A stretch of 64,000 bases of DNA from Bacillota bacterium (GCA_023416695.1 JAEZGY010000048.1:51063-115062); one strand, 5' to 3'. Positions 35,641 through 45,626 are shown, numbered from the stretch's first letter. The notes: generated by a model from the sequence alone, not told the origin. Numbers and translations: made by a program.

Positions 35641-36099
35641 TTGGCAAAGTTTATATATAAATTACAAAGTATCCTAAACATAAAAACTAAAATAGAGGAA
35701 CAGGCAAAAAATGAGTATGCTATTGCTAAGCATCACCTTGATGAAGAAAATGATAAGCTAGATTGCCTAATCTTAAAGAAGACTTTCTACGAGGATAAAC
35801 TTAGAGGAGAAGTGGAGTACAAACTAAAAATCAAAGATATTACTCTTTGCCATCAGGCTATAAAAACAATGGAATATCATATAGAAGAGCAGAAAAGAAA
35901 CATCAAGCTTGCCGAAAAAAGACTTGAAAGAGCGAGAATAAAAATGAATGAGGCGATGGTTGATAGAAAAACTCATGAGAAATTAAAAGAAAATGCTTTT
36001 GAAGAATTTAAGAGAGAGATAACTCATGAGGAGTATAAGGAAACAGATGAACTAGTCAGCTATAAATATAACAATGCGGACATTAGTGAGGAAGTGTAG
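35641..36099 (+). CDS. fliJ: Flagellar export chaperone FliJ
   Basis: 152 aa, almost entirely charged coiled coil. N-terminus MAKFIYKLQSILNIKTKIEEQ matches the FliJ start. Helps FliI/FlhA engage export substrates. TTG 35641 is preferred to GTG 35632 because ATGGAGAG lies at the right distance and the family begins at this point. Confidence 0.85.
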   Translation: MAKFIYKLQSILNIKTKIEEQAKNEYAIAKHHLDEENDKLDCLILKKTFYEDKLRGEVEYKLKIKDITLCHQAIKTMEYHIEEQKRNIKLAEKRLERARIKMNEAMVDRKTHEKLKENAFEEFKREITHEEYKETDELVSYKYNNADISEEV

Positions 36100-36102
36100 A
36101 GT

Positions 36103-36870
36103 ATGGCTAAAAATAATAATAAACTGACTCCTATTAATGAAGGGGATGAAAAAGAGGGGATTATAAGTAAAATAATTTCTATTCTTATTTGGCTATTTAT
36201 AGTAGTAATTTTAATGAGTATTATCATAATCTTCATAAAGCTTGATATTGGTAAGATTGGCTCTGGAGTGCTACGTCCTATATTAAAGGATGTACCTGTA
36301 GTAAATTGGATTTTGCCAGAGGTCTCTGATACGATTATTGCTGATGAAGAGGGATATGAATATGATAATCTTACTGATGCAGTAAATAAAGTAAAGGAAT
36401 TACAACAGCAGGTTAAAAGTCTAGAAAACACAAAGACAGAAAATGAGAAAACAATACAGGATTTAAATACTGAAGTTGCTAGATTAAAGGCCTTTGAGGA
36501 AGCCTCTGAAGAATTTAACAAAAGAGTATTAGAGTTTGACACCAATGTGGTTATGAATGAGAAGGCTCCAAGTGTAGAAGAGTATATCGCATATTATGAA
36601 GGTATAAATCCTGAAAATGCAGCTGAGATTTATAGACAAGTCATCGAACAACAGCAGATTGAAGAGAAAATAAAGCTTGAAGGGGAACGTTATTCTAAGA
36701 TGGAACCTGAGGCTGCTGCAAATGCTTTGCAGATTATGACAGGAGATTTAGACCTAGTGGCTAAGATTCTTATGAGTATGAATACATCTAAAAGTGCTTT
36801 GATTATGCAGGAGATGGAAGCAGACTTCTGTGCAAAGATTACGAAAAAGATGTCTCTTATGGCACAGTAG
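36103..36870 (+). CDS. MotE-like flagellar operon protein (YlxF)
   Basis: 255 aa. One membrane helix at about 27-49, a periplasmic or extracellular coiled coil (about 93-140) and a C-terminal MgtE-N-like domain (YSKMEPEAAANALQIM...MNTSKSALIMQEM). This is the arrangement of YlxF in Bacillus and of MotE-type chaperones of MotC elsewhere. Located between fliJ and fliK as in Bacillus. Exact role in this organism is inferred. Confidence 0.8.
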   Translation: MAKNNNKLTPINEGDEKEGIISKIISILIWLFIVVILMSIIIIFIKLDIGKIGSGVLRPILKDVPVVNWILPEVSDTIIADEEGYEYDNLTDAVNKVKELQQQVKSLENTKTENEKTIQDLNTEVARLKAFEEASEEFNKRVLEFDTNVVMNEKAPSVEEYIAYYEGINPENAAEIYRQVIEQQQIEEKIKLEGERYSKMEPEAAANALQIMTGDLDLVAKILMSMNTSKSALIMQEMEADFCAKITKKMSLMAQ

Positions 36871-36909
36871 CCATATTGACATAGAACTAAATTAAAAGGA
36901 GGTGAAAAT

Positions 36910-38340
36910 ATGACAAGTGTTAAGATGCCAGCAAGTAGGATGGAATCTATTAAAAAACCCTCTTTGACAAAGGGAGATTTTATAACGGATTCTCAAAAGG
37001 TAGTTAAAAAAGAGACTTCTTTTTTAACTATTATGGCTATGCAAAGTAAGGAAACCCTCAATTTTAGTGAAAATGTTGTAACCAGAACGACAAACGGGAC
37101 CAACATGGAAGCTAACGAATCTCTTAAAAGTGAATCTGACCCAACTAAAACATGTGATTCCAAAGAGGTCTTATGGAGTGTAAAAGAGCCGGTAGATTCG
37201 AAGGAAGAAGTTGTTAACGAAAACGGTGAGGTTCTTAAGGAAACCAAGAAGAAAACAGATGAAGAAGATGATTTTGCTTCTACCGGATTACAAGATGAGG
37301 CACAAGGGTACTTGCAGGGCTTTCTAAATCAATTACAAAAGCTTTTAGGTGTTACGAAAGAGGAGCTTAATGGATTAATGCAAGAAACTGGGTTAACCGT
37401 AACAGATCTCTTAGATACTAACAATTTGCAGAGTTTAATACTAACTCATTTTAATTCAAATAATGTAGCGGATGCATTAGTTAATGAACCACTAGCAAAT
37501 GCATTACAGGAAGGCTTTAAGGCTGTTAATCTTCTAAAAGAACAAATGGGTCAGTTAATAGGTACTGATTCTTTAAACCTAACTAAAGAGATGGTTGAAA
37601 CCTTTATAGAAGAAGATTATGCCAAGGGTTATACAGTAAAGACTCCAGTAGAGGAACCTGGTAAGCAACCAACAGAAAGAGAAGATAACATCCTAAATAC
37701 TACCACGAAAGAGGTGACGGTTACAGTAGAAAAGGAAAGCTCTTCTTCAAACAACCAAGCTAGTGGAGAACATCTAGAAAGCCGAGAAAGTCACGTTGAG
37801 CAAAACAGACATGATGAAGCAAAAACGGATTTTGTGGATTACTTTTCTACAAAGGTTACTCAAGTAGGAGCAGACAGAGTAAATTCGTTAGGAGAACCTG
37901 TTAGTGTAAGGCAGATTATTACCCAAATTGTAGATCAGATTAAGTTGACGATTAATCAAAGTCAGACCAGTATGCAGTTACAGCTTAATCCAGAGAACTT
38001 GGGGCATGTGGAATTATTAGTTTCCCAAAAAGAAGGTGTTATGACTGCCCATTTTACCGTATTGAATCAAGTTACGAAAGAAGCCTTAGAATCATCGCTT
38101 AATATCTTAAAGCAAAGCTTCGAGGAACAAGGATTAAAGGTTTCTAATGTTGAGGTAACCATTGGTAATTATTCAGAAGGTTTTGGTAGGGATGCGGACA
38201 ATGGACAAGCTTCCGGCAATGGATTTGGCAATAGAAAAACAAGATTTCATGGGCTTGATTTAAATGACGATTCTGGCGAAGCTATGGTTTCTCAACCGGA
38301 AAGAACGAATTATAATGGAACGGTAGATTATACCGCATAA
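36910..38340 (+). CDS. fliK: Flagellar hook-length control protein FliK
   Basis: 476 aa. Variable, charged N-terminal and middle portions act as the ruler; the conserved C-terminal Flg_hook domain is visible from about 340 to 425 (MQLQLNPENLGHVELLVSQ and the following VTKEALESSLNILKQSF). Switches export from hook to filament subunits by contacting FlhB. Strong AAAGGAGGTG start site. Confidence 0.92.
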   Translation: MTSVKMPASRMESIKKPSLTKGDFITDSQKVVKKETSFLTIMAMQSKETLNFSENVVTRTTNGTNMEANESLKSESDPTKTCDSKEVLWSVKEPVDSKEEVVNENGEVLKETKKKTDEEDDFASTGLQDEAQGYLQGFLNQLQKLLGVTKEELNGLMQETGLTVTDLLDTNNLQSLILTHFNSNNVADALVNEPLANALQEGFKAVNLLKEQMGQLIGTDSLNLTKEMVETFIEEDYAKGYTVKTPVEEPGKQPTEREDNILNTTTKEVTVTVEKESSSSNNQASGEHLESRESHVEQNRHDEAKTDFVDYFSTKVTQVGADRVNSLGEPVSVRQIITQIVDQIKLTINQSQTSMQLQLNPENLGHVELLVSQKEGVMTAHFTVLNQVTKEALESSLNILKQSFEEQGLKVSNVEVTIGNYSEGFGRDADNGQASGNGFGNRKTRFHGLDLNDDSGEAMVSQPERTNYNGTVDYTA

Positions 38341-38358
38341 GTAGAAAGGAGGAGTAAA

Positions 38359-39117
38359 ATGGCAGGTGTAGCAAATGTAACCGATGGAATAATGGACGAG
38401 AATACCAGTATTAACACTACAAGTAAACGGGCTATAGGAACAGATGCCTTGGGAAAAGATGCATTTATGCAATTACTAGTAACCCAAATGCAGTATCAGG
38501 ATCCTTTAAATCCTTCTTCTGATACAGATTACATTGCACAATTAGCTACATTTTCACAATTGGAGCAGTTGCAGAATCTAAATGCTACCTATACCAATAC
38601 TCAAGCTATGAATATAGTAGGTAAGACGGTCAAAATACTTACTACAGATAAGGTAGGAAATGATAAGTACATAACTGGTGTAGTAGATTTTACAACTATA
38701 TCCAATGGAAGTACTAAGGTGAGTGTAAATGGTGAACTTTACGATAGCAGTAAGGTATGTGAGGTTTATGATGAACTCTACGTTTTAAAACAGGGTGCTC
38801 CAAGTGTTACGGAAGCTAAGTTGGAATATAGTCATGAGAATCCAAAAGATGTTACTGTAAAAGTAAACCTTGGAACTACAAGTGTTGCAAATAGCATGGC
38901 AGTACTAGTTAACGGAACTGCTATTCCTAAAGAGTATCTTAGCTTAGATGGAAAGACGTTAACAATTAAAGCAGATGCCTTTAAGGATTTAGAGAAGGGT
39001 AAATATGATCTTGTTTTTGCTTTTGATGATCAGTTAGCTACAATTGTTAGTAATAAGGTATCAATTGAAGTGAAAGATGAACCAATAGATACGAATACTA
39101 CACAGGAAGAGGTGTAA
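38359..39117 (+). CDS. flgD: Flagellar hook capping protein FlgD
   Basis: 252 aa. N-terminal FlgD signature DAFMQLLVTQMQYQDPLNPS followed by ATFSQLEQLQNLN. C-terminal part is beta-rich Ig-like/tudor. Caps the growing hook so that FlgE can polymerise. AGAAAGGAGG start site. Confidence 0.95.
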   Translation: MAGVANVTDGIMDENTSINTTSKRAIGTDALGKDAFMQLLVTQMQYQDPLNPSSDTDYIAQLATFSQLEQLQNLNATYTNTQAMNIVGKTVKILTTDKVGNDKYITGVVDFTTISNGSTKVSVNGELYDSSKVCEVYDELYVLKQGAPSVTEAKLEYSHENPKDVTVKVNLGTTSVANSMAVLVNGTAIPKEYLSLDGKTLTIKADAFKDLEKGKYDLVFAFDDQLATIVSNKVSIEVKDEPIDTNTTQEEV

Positions 39118-39119
39118 GT

Positions 39120-39518
39120 ATGAACATATCAAATAATGGTTTTAGCTCCATTGAAGTAATGCGGGAGCAACTGCAGGGAAATAGTAATCAGCTTAAAAAA
39201 CAAGATATAGCAAAGCAAAGTAGGTCTTTTGAAGAAATCTTAAATGAAAAGTCCATGGTGACTGAACGTGGAGGATTGAAGTTTTCTAGGCATGCCAATG
39301 AAAGACTAGCCAGCAGAAACATTGATCTGACAAGGGAACAACTAATGAAGCTAGAATCTGGTACACAAAAAGCTAAAATGAAGGGCATAAAGGAGTCTTT
39401 GGTTATGGTAGATGATTTGGCTTTTGTAGTTAGTATTAAGAATAATACAGTAATTACAGCTATGGATAATCAAGACGAGCAAATCTTTACTAATATTGAT
39501 GGCGCAGTCATCATGTAA
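39120..39518 (+). CDS. Conserved flagellar operon protein (TIGR02530 type)
   Basis: 132 aa. Family hallmark is the FSRHANERLASRNIDLT motif followed by a QLMKLESGTQKAKMKG helix and an FVVSIKNNTVITAMD beta end. These proteins stand between flgD and flgE in Firmicutes; function is not established. It begins 2 bp after flgD stops, so it is probably translationally coupled. Confidence 0.85.
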   Translation: MNISNNGFSSIEVMREQLQGNSNQLKKQDIAKQSRSFEEILNEKSMVTERGGLKFSRHANERLASRNIDLTREQLMKLESGTQKAKMKGIKESLVMVDDLAFVVSIKNNTVITAMDNQDEQIFTNIDGAVIM

Positions 39519-39609
39519 TAAGTAATCGGCTGGACCTTTATAAGGGAGCCGTTGCCTTTGAATGACAGAGAAGGCAAAAACATAAGGCGAAAGGTTAGGT
39601 GTTTGAATT

Positions 39610-40986
39610 ATGATGAGATCGTTGTATTCTGGTGTTTCGGGTCTTAAAGTTCATCAGACAAAAATGGATGTTATCGGTAATAATATAGCCAATGTTAATA
39701 CGGTTGGTTTTAAATCAAGTTCGGTACGTTTTAGTGATGTTTACTATCAAACAACACAATCTGCATCCGGTGCCAATGAAGTAACTGGGTCAGCAGGAAA
39801 AAATGCTACTCAAATTGGTCTTGGTGCTTCTGTTAATGCAGTATATACCTCTATTGCTACTACAGGTGGATCTGAGAGAACAGATAATCCTTTAGACATC
39901 ATGATTAATGGAGATGCATTTTTTGTAGTAAATAATGGTGGAACGAACTATTTTACCAAAGCTGGTTCCTTCACAGTAGATGCGGCTGGATACCTTTGTA
40001 ACTATAGTGGTTATTATGTTATGGGCTGGCCTGCAGATAGAGCAACACAAGAAGTAGATATAGATACTGTTAAGCCATTACAAATCATGGCACCTGAAAA
40101 TCTATATTCTGCACCACAGGCTACTACTTCATGTACTGTTTCCGGTAATATAGATCAGTATGATGAGCAGATTTCTGCTACTAGCGGTGGAAGAACTTGT
40201 CAGATAGGATTTTACGATTCTCTAGGTAATAAATTTAATGCAAAGGTTAAGGTGAAACAGGACGCCACAGATAAGAGTCTTTATAATGTAACCCTAGTGG
40301 ATGTGTTAGATGCAAATAATAAGTCTATTTTAGGAACTATAGCCGGAGAGACAATTACCTTTGGTAACTCGGAATATGAGATTAATGATGATGGTACCCT
40401 AGGTGATCCTGATGAGATTACAGCTCTGAAATTTGATCCTGCTACAGGAGCCTTCTCCTATATAGGAGAAGATGGTACAAAGGCTGCATCTCTTACCATT
40501 CCTGGGCCTGCTTTTAGACCAATTGATGTTTATTTTTCACCTCTTACTATGTATTCCACAAGTGGAACCACTTCCTTGGAAGCTGATATGGGTGATCCTG
40601 AAGGAAAAGGAAATGGTAAAAAGGTTGGTGAAATGACTGGTGTATCCGTAGATAAGTCAGGTAAGATATACGGAAGCTACGATAATGGTGACTTGATTTT
40701 ACTTGGTCAGATTTCTGTAGCGACATTTAATAATCCAGCAGGTTTAGAGGCAGTTGGTGACAATCTGTTTGCCCAAAGCCAAAACTCTGGACAGTTCGAT
40801 GGTATTGGTCAGGATCCTACTACAGGTGGTGGTAGTCTTACAACAGGTGTTTTGGAGATGTCAAATGTGGATTTGTCTACAGAATTTACTCAAATGATTA
40901 CGACCCAAAGGGGATTTCAAGCAAATTCAAGAATTATTACAACATCTGATACGATGTTAGAAGAATTAATTAATTTAAAACGTTAA
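39610..40986 (+). CDS. flgE: Flagellar hook protein FlgE
   Basis: 458 aa. N-terminal MRSLYSGVSGLKVHQTKMDVIGNNIANVNT and C-terminal EFTQMITTQRGFQANSRIITTSD motifs that form the coiled-coil core of the hook. Middle region carries the D1/D2 beta domains. Gene is followed by a hairpin (41001-41025) in the place where flbD/swrD is usually found. Confidence 0.95.
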   Translation: MMRSLYSGVSGLKVHQTKMDVIGNNIANVNTVGFKSSSVRFSDVYYQTTQSASGANEVTGSAGKNATQIGLGASVNAVYTSIATTGGSERTDNPLDIMINGDAFFVVNNGGTNYFTKAGSFTVDAAGYLCNYSGYYVMGWPADRATQEVDIDTVKPLQIMAPENLYSAPQATTSCTVSGNIDQYDEQISATSGGRTCQIGFYDSLGNKFNAKVKVKQDATDKSLYNVTLVDVLDANNKSILGTIAGETITFGNSEYEINDDGTLGDPDEITALKFDPATGAFSYIGEDGTKAASLTIPGPAFRPIDVYFSPLTMYSTSGTTSLEADMGDPEGKGNGKKVGEMTGVSVDKSGKIYGSYDNGDLILLGQISVATFNNPAGLEAVGDNLFAQSQNSGQFDGIGQDPTTGGGSLTTGVLEMSNVDLSTEFTQMITTQRGFQANSRIITTSDTMLEELINLKR

Positions 40987-41000
40987 CCTAAGTGATATTA

Positions 41001-41025
41001 TGCGGACAGCATGAGGCTGTCCGCA
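41001..41025 (+). terminator. Hairpin between flgE and motA, possible attenuator
   Basis: Perfect 10-bp stem TGCGGACAGC (41001-41010) with 41016-41025 and loop ATGAG. GC-rich for this window. No T run follows, so full termination is unlikely; it could reduce read-through or protect the flgE message. The rest of 40987-41115 holds no coding sequence I can support. Confidence 0.45.
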
Positions 41026-41115
41026 GATATTTATATTCTCTAGAAAGTTCCCCAAGGGGTTATTAAAACTGTCTATCATATTAGGCAAGAATAAAGTACT
41101 AGGTAGGTGAGAAAA

Positions 41116-41916
41116 TTGGATTTAACTACAATTATTGGTCTTGTTGTTGGTTTGTTTTTAACGTTTTTTGGTATTGTTGGTGGAGATCAAGGGTTACCTG
41201 GAATATGGAACTTTTATGATCCAATGTCAATAGTAATAACATTTGGTGGTACGTTTACGTGCCTGTTGACGATGTCAGGTTCGTTTAAGGATTATATTGG
41301 CGGATTTAAGTCTATTACAAAAGCTCTTAAAAAACCATCGATTGATATACCAAGTACCATAAAACATATAATCACACTATCTAACACAGCAAGAAAAGAG
41401 GGCTTGTTAGCATTAGAGGAATCAGCTGCCAATTTAGAAGATCCTTTTTTGAAAAAAGGAATATTGCTAATAGTGGATGGTACTGACCCTGAGCTTGTAC
41501 GTAACATACTGGAGACTGAGTTAAACTGTATGGAGGAGCGACATAAGGATAAAATCTCCTTTTGGGAGAATATGGCTTCTATGGGTCCAGCATGGGGTAT
41601 GATTGGTACCTTAATCGGCTTAATTCTTATGCTAAAGACATTAGACGATTTGGATGCTGTTGGGCCTAATATGGCGGTTGCATTAGTTACAACCTTTTAT
41701 GGTTCTATCCTTGCAAACTGGTTTGCAACACCAATTGCGACTAAGTTAAAGAATAATAGTGCATCTGAAATAATGATGAAGGAAGTAATGGTAGAAGGAT
41801 TATTATCCATACAAGCAGGTGAGAATCCACGTGTTATTGAAGAAAAACTAAAATCCTTCTTGTTACCAGTACAACGTGATACTTTGTCAGCTGAGGAAGG
41901 TGAAAACGTTGGCTAG
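41116..41916 (+). CDS. motA: Flagellar motor stator protein MotA
   Basis: 266 aa. Four membrane helices (first at about 2-20, last pair in MASMGPAWGMIGTLIGLILML and AVALVTTFYGSILANWFATP). Cytoplasmic loop with charged residues contacts FliG. TTG 41116 (MDLTTIIGLVVG) is preferred to GTG 41107 because AGGTAGGTGA would overlap the latter. Overlaps motB by 8 bp. Confidence 0.93.
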   Translation: MDLTTIIGLVVGLFLTFFGIVGGDQGLPGIWNFYDPMSIVITFGGTFTCLLTMSGSFKDYIGGFKSITKALKKPSIDIPSTIKHIITLSNTARKEGLLALEESAANLEDPFLKKGILLIVDGTDPELVRNILETELNCMEERHKDKISFWENMASMGPAWGMIGTLIGLILMLKTLDDLDAVGPNMAVALVTTFYGSILANWFATPIATKLKNNSASEIMMKEVMVEGLLSIQAGENPRVIEEKLKSFLLPVQRDTLSAEEGENVG

Positions 41917-42766
41917 GAAAAAGAAAGAGGAAGCATCAAAGGGTGCACCAGAGTGGATGACCACGTTCAGTGATTTAATGAACTTGTTACTTACCTTCTT
42001 TATATTGCTTTTTTCCTTATCTTCGGTGGATGCAGAAAAGTGGGAACAAGTAGTTGCCTCTTTCTCCAGCAATTTTAGTGTCTTTGACAGTGGCTCAATG
42101 GGAGTTGGAGAAGGGACCATGATATCTGCAGGTATTAGCCAGTTACAAAATGTCGGCGAATACTTTAATGATTTGGGTGATAGTGAGGATGATGGTGAGT
42201 CTTCTGGTGGTGTTAAGAACCCTCAAAGTAGTCAAGATCCTAATGGGACTAAGGATGAATTGGATAAGTATAAGGAAGAGTTAAAGGAAGAACAGCAGAA
42301 GGTAACAGAAGAAATGTATAATAAATTGGTAGGACTAATCGGCCGAAACAATTTGGAACAATATGTTTCTGTTGGAATGGACAAGGACTACCAATATATA
42401 AAGCTATCTATTTATGGTGCTATTTTATTTGATTCAGGCAAGGCAGAGATAAAGAAAGAGGCTCTTCCTATTTTGAACAAAATAGGAAGTATTTTAAAGG
42501 TCTATAATGACAACCTAATCAAGATAGAAGGTCATACCGATAATATTCCGATTACCAGTAATGTATTATACAAAAGTAATATGGAATTATCTACGGCTCG
42601 TGCCTGTACAGTCTGGGAGTACATGACAGACAAGAAAGGCTTAAATCCAAAGACGTTAGAGTCAGCAGGTAGAAGTGAGTATGATCCTATTGCAGATAAT
42701 AGTACAGAAGAGGGCAGGAAAAAAAATCGTCGTGTAGAATTTAAAATTTATAGTAGTTTGGATTAA
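41909..42766 (+). CDS. motB: Flagellar motor stator protein MotB
   Basis: 285 aa. Single membrane helix preceded by the conserved EWMTTFSDLMNLLLTFF; D22 would be the ion-carrying aspartate. C-terminal OmpA-like peptidoglycan-binding domain includes IEGHTDNIPITS and ELSTARA. A Ser/Gly/Glu-rich linker lies around 95-125. TTG 41909 follows GAAGGTGAA and overlaps motA. Whether protons or sodium drive it cannot be read safely. Confidence 0.94.
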   Translation: MARKKKEEASKGAPEWMTTFSDLMNLLLTFFILLFSLSSVDAEKWEQVVASFSSNFSVFDSGSMGVGEGTMISAGISQLQNVGEYFNDLGDSEDDGESSGGVKNPQSSQDPNGTKDELDKYKEELKEEQQKVTEEMYNKLVGLIGRNNLEQYVSVGMDKDYQYIKLSIYGAILFDSGKAEIKKEALPILNKIGSILKVYNDNLIKIEGHTDNIPITSNVLYKSNMELSTARACTVWEYMTDKKGLNPKTLESAGRSEYDPIADNSTEEGRKKNRRVEFKIYSSLD

Positions 42767-42786
42767 TATTGATAGGAGAGCTTACA

Positions 42787-43311
42787 ATGAAAAAAAATAT
42801 GATTACCATAATTGTTATGGCTTTGGTTACTTTAAATCTACTGTTAACTGGAATTATTATGTTTGTTATGGTGCCATCTTTAAATAAAGTCAATACGTTG
42901 GTTACTAAGGTATCTAATATTATTGATTTAGAGTTAGAGAATCCTGATAATCAGAGCGGTGATGAAGTGAAGATGGCTGATCGTGAGGATAGAACCATAG
43001 AAGATGATAAAGATATTACGATTACTTTAAAAACAGATGTAGATGGTAAGACACATTATGCAGCTATTGCTTCTGTTACAATAACTTTAAATAAGAAAGC
43101 TAAATCTTATGCTGACGTTACGGCAGTATTTGATAGTAATAAAACGTATATAAAAGATATAATAACAAATGTTTATTCTCAATATACTTTTACCCAGGCT
43201 CAGTCAAGTGGTGAGGAGATAAAAAAGAAAGTATTAGAACAAATAAGTAAACATTTTGACGAAGCCGATTGCTTTTTGAATATTGGGTTCGGAAATTTAC
43301 GATTCCAATAA
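42787..43311 (+). CDS. fliL: Flagellar basal body-associated protein FliL
   Basis: 174 aa. One N-terminal membrane helix (about 5-27) and a periplasmic/extracellular domain whose end, NIGFGNLRFQ, resembles the FliL C-terminus. Associates with stators and increases torque. ATG 42787 follows ATAGGAGAG. Short family with weak motifs, so context (motB upstream, fliM downstream) carries weight. Confidence 0.85.
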   Translation: MKKNMITIIVMALVTLNLLLTGIIMFVMVPSLNKVNTLVTKVSNIIDLELENPDNQSGDEVKMADREDRTIEDDKDITITLKTDVDGKTHYAAIASVTITLNKKAKSYADVTAVFDSNKTYIKDIITNVYSQYTFTQAQSSGEEIKKKVLEQISKHFDEADCFLNIGFGNLRFQ

Positions 43312-43407
43312 ATAATGATAGAAATTTGCTTTATTTTCACTAAATATTGTGCTAAAATTAGACTATATTACGAAATATAGAAGCAATAGTAACTAGGAGG
43401 TGTCAAA

Positions 43408-44385
43408 ATGGGAGACGTCTTGTCACAAAGTGAAATAGACAATCTGCTGGCCGCTATAAGTAGTGGTGAGATAGATGCAGATGATATGAAGAGCACCGAT
43501 GACAAGCAGGTTAAAAACTATGATTTTAAGAGACCTTCCAAGTTTTCGAAAGAGCATTTAAGAACACTAGTAATTATTTTTGATCATTACGCAAGGTTAT
43601 TAACTACGAATTTACCTGCCTATTTACGTAAAAATGTTCAAATAGAGGTTATGAATTCAGAAGCTGTTACATATTCAGAATTTTCCAATGCCCTGTCAAA
43701 CCCAGTTATTTTGGGCATTATAGATTTTGCACCGTTAGATGGTAGTATTATCTTAGAACTTGCTGATAATCTAGGGTATGCAATTGTGGATAGAATGCTT
43801 GGTGGTAGTGGGATACCGCTAGAAAAAACGAGGGACTTCTCTGAGATTGAGTTAAGTATATTGGAACGTATCATAAACGTCTGTACTAACCTATTAAAAG
43901 AACCTTGGCAAAGTGTTCTTCCAATCGAACCACGATTGGAGCGTATAGAAACTAATTGCCAGTTTGCGCAGATAATTTCACCAAACGAAATGACTTCCAT
44001 TGTCACAATGAACATCCGAATCGGATCGGTGGAAGGTTTGATGAATGTATGTATTCCGTATTCCTGTGTGGAAAGTATTATAGATAAGTTAAATACAAAA
44101 TACTGGTATTCCAGTGTTCGAATACAGGATAAAGAAGTGTATCATGAGTTTATTGAAACTGCAATAGCAAGAGCGAGAATTCCAATCAAAGCCATCTTAG
44201 GGAAAAGTACGATATCTGTAACGGATTTTGCGAATCTTCAGCTTGGAGATATTATTAGATTGAATACTAAGATTGATGGAGAATTGGATGTGTATGTGGG
44301 CAATGTCAACAAATTTAAAGCATTGCCAGGTTCATCTGATGAAAGCTATGCTGTTAGGGTAACATCAATAATCAAGGAGGAATAG
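43408..44385 (+). CDS. fliM: Flagellar motor switch protein FliM
   Basis: 325 aa. N-terminal CheY-P-binding peptide LSQSEIDNLLAAISSG, CheC-like middle domain and C-terminal SpoA (FliN-like) domain (DFANLQLGDIIRLNTKID). Middle ring of the C ring switch. Strong TAGGAGGTG start site. Confidence 0.96.
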   Translation: MGDVLSQSEIDNLLAAISSGEIDADDMKSTDDKQVKNYDFKRPSKFSKEHLRTLVIIFDHYARLLTTNLPAYLRKNVQIEVMNSEAVTYSEFSNALSNPVILGIIDFAPLDGSIILELADNLGYAIVDRMLGGSGIPLEKTRDFSEIELSILERIINVCTNLLKEPWQSVLPIEPRLERIETNCQFAQIISPNEMTSIVTMNIRIGSVEGLMNVCIPYSCVESIIDKLNTKYWYSSVRIQDKEVYHEFIETAIARARIPIKAILGKSTISVTDFANLQLGDIIRLNTKIDGELDVYVGNVNKFKALPGSSDESYAVRVTSIIKEE

Positions 44386-44389
44386 CAAT

Positions 44390-45604
44390 ATGGATGGCAT
44401 GTTATCTCAAGAAGAAATAAATGCACTATTAAATAGCATTTCTTCCTCGGATGGAGAGGCTCAGGCTAGCCCAGTAGGGCAGATAGAGCAATTGTCTAGT
44501 GAGGAGAAGGACGCCATAGGTGAGATTTCCAATATCAGTATGGGAACTGCGGCTACTACCTTATCCCAATTAGTCAATCGAAAAGTACTGATTACGACTC
44601 CAAAGGTTGAACTTGCAACTTGGGAAGATGTATCAAGCAAATTTGACAAGCCCTGTGTGTACATACAGATTTCATATAAGTCAGGCTTGGATGGTAACAA
44701 CATATTAATTTTAAAAGAATCTGATGTTCTGTTGATTGCAGATCTGATGATGGGTGGTGAAGGTAATAACGTAGATGGAGAAGTAAATGAGTTTCATTTA
44801 AGTGCCATTAGTGAAGCGATGAACCAGATGATGGGTAGTGCTTCCACTTCTTTATCTTCTATGATTGAGCGGGTGGTCGATATCAGCCCACCAGAATCAC
44901 ATCGTGTTCAACTTGAGGAACAGCTCAATGTAATGTATCCTCTTTGTGAGGAACCTTTTGTTAAAGTCTCATTTAAAATGGAAATTGGTAATATAGTCGA
45001 TAGTGAAATTATGCAGTTATATTCCATTTCCTTTGCAAGGGATCTCTATAGTAAATTTTCTCACACAGTTTCTGGATCTGTACCAGAAATAAAGACAACA
45101 AAAAGTAGTTTAGTAACCCCTAAAGAAAATGGTCCAGCTCAAAATGATATGTCAATTAATATGGCAGATGACTATAACCAAATGGGTGGAATGCCGATGG
45201 GTGGTATGCAAATGGGTAGCATTCCTATGAATGGAATGCCAATGAGTGGACAACCAATGATGGGTTACATGCCAGATAATATGCAGTATGGGATGGGAAT
45301 GCACCAAGGTGTTAATGTTAAACAAGCTCAGTTTCAACCATTTAATGCTAGAATTAATCCTCTTACCCAACAGGAGAATATTGAGTTGATTATGGATGTT
45401 CCACTTGAAGTAACAGTAGAGTTGGGACGAACTAATAAATCAATTAAGGAAATATTGGATTTTTCACCAGGAACAATCATTGAGTTAAATAAATTAGCCG
45501 GTGAACCTATTGATGTACTTGTTAATGGAAAAAACGTAGCAAAAGGCGAAGTAGTAGTAATCGAAGAAAGTTTTGGTGTACGAGTAACAGAAATTATAAA
45601 ATAG
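44390..45604 (+). CDS. fliY: Flagellar motor switch phosphatase FliY (CheC-FliN fusion)
   Basis: 404 aa. N-terminal CheY-binding peptide MLSQEEINALLNSISS, CheC-like phosphatase domain with EISNISMGTAATTLSQL and a second SAISEAMNQMMGSAST site, then a linker, then a FliN/SpoA domain (VPLEVTVELGRTNKSIKEIL). Removes phosphate from CheY-P at the switch. The linker (about residues 262-306) is strikingly rich in Met and Gly in GGMPMGGMQMG-type repeats. Confidence 0.95.
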   Translation: MDGMLSQEEINALLNSISSSDGEAQASPVGQIEQLSSEEKDAIGEISNISMGTAATTLSQLVNRKVLITTPKVELATWEDVSSKFDKPCVYIQISYKSGLDGNNILILKESDVLLIADLMMGGEGNNVDGEVNEFHLSAISEAMNQMMGSASTSLSSMIERVVDISPPESHRVQLEEQLNVMYPLCEEPFVKVSFKMEIGNIVDSEIMQLYSISFARDLYSKFSHTVSGSVPEIKTTKSSLVTPKENGPAQNDMSINMADDYNQMGGMPMGGMQMGSIPMNGMPMSGQPMMGYMPDNMQYGMGMHQGVNVKQAQFQPFNARINPLTQQENIELIMDVPLEVTVELGRTNKSIKEILDFSPGTIIELNKLAGEPIDVLVNGKNVAKGEVVVIEESFGVRVTEIIK

Positions 45605-45626
45605 ATAAAGGATGGGAGAATTTGTT

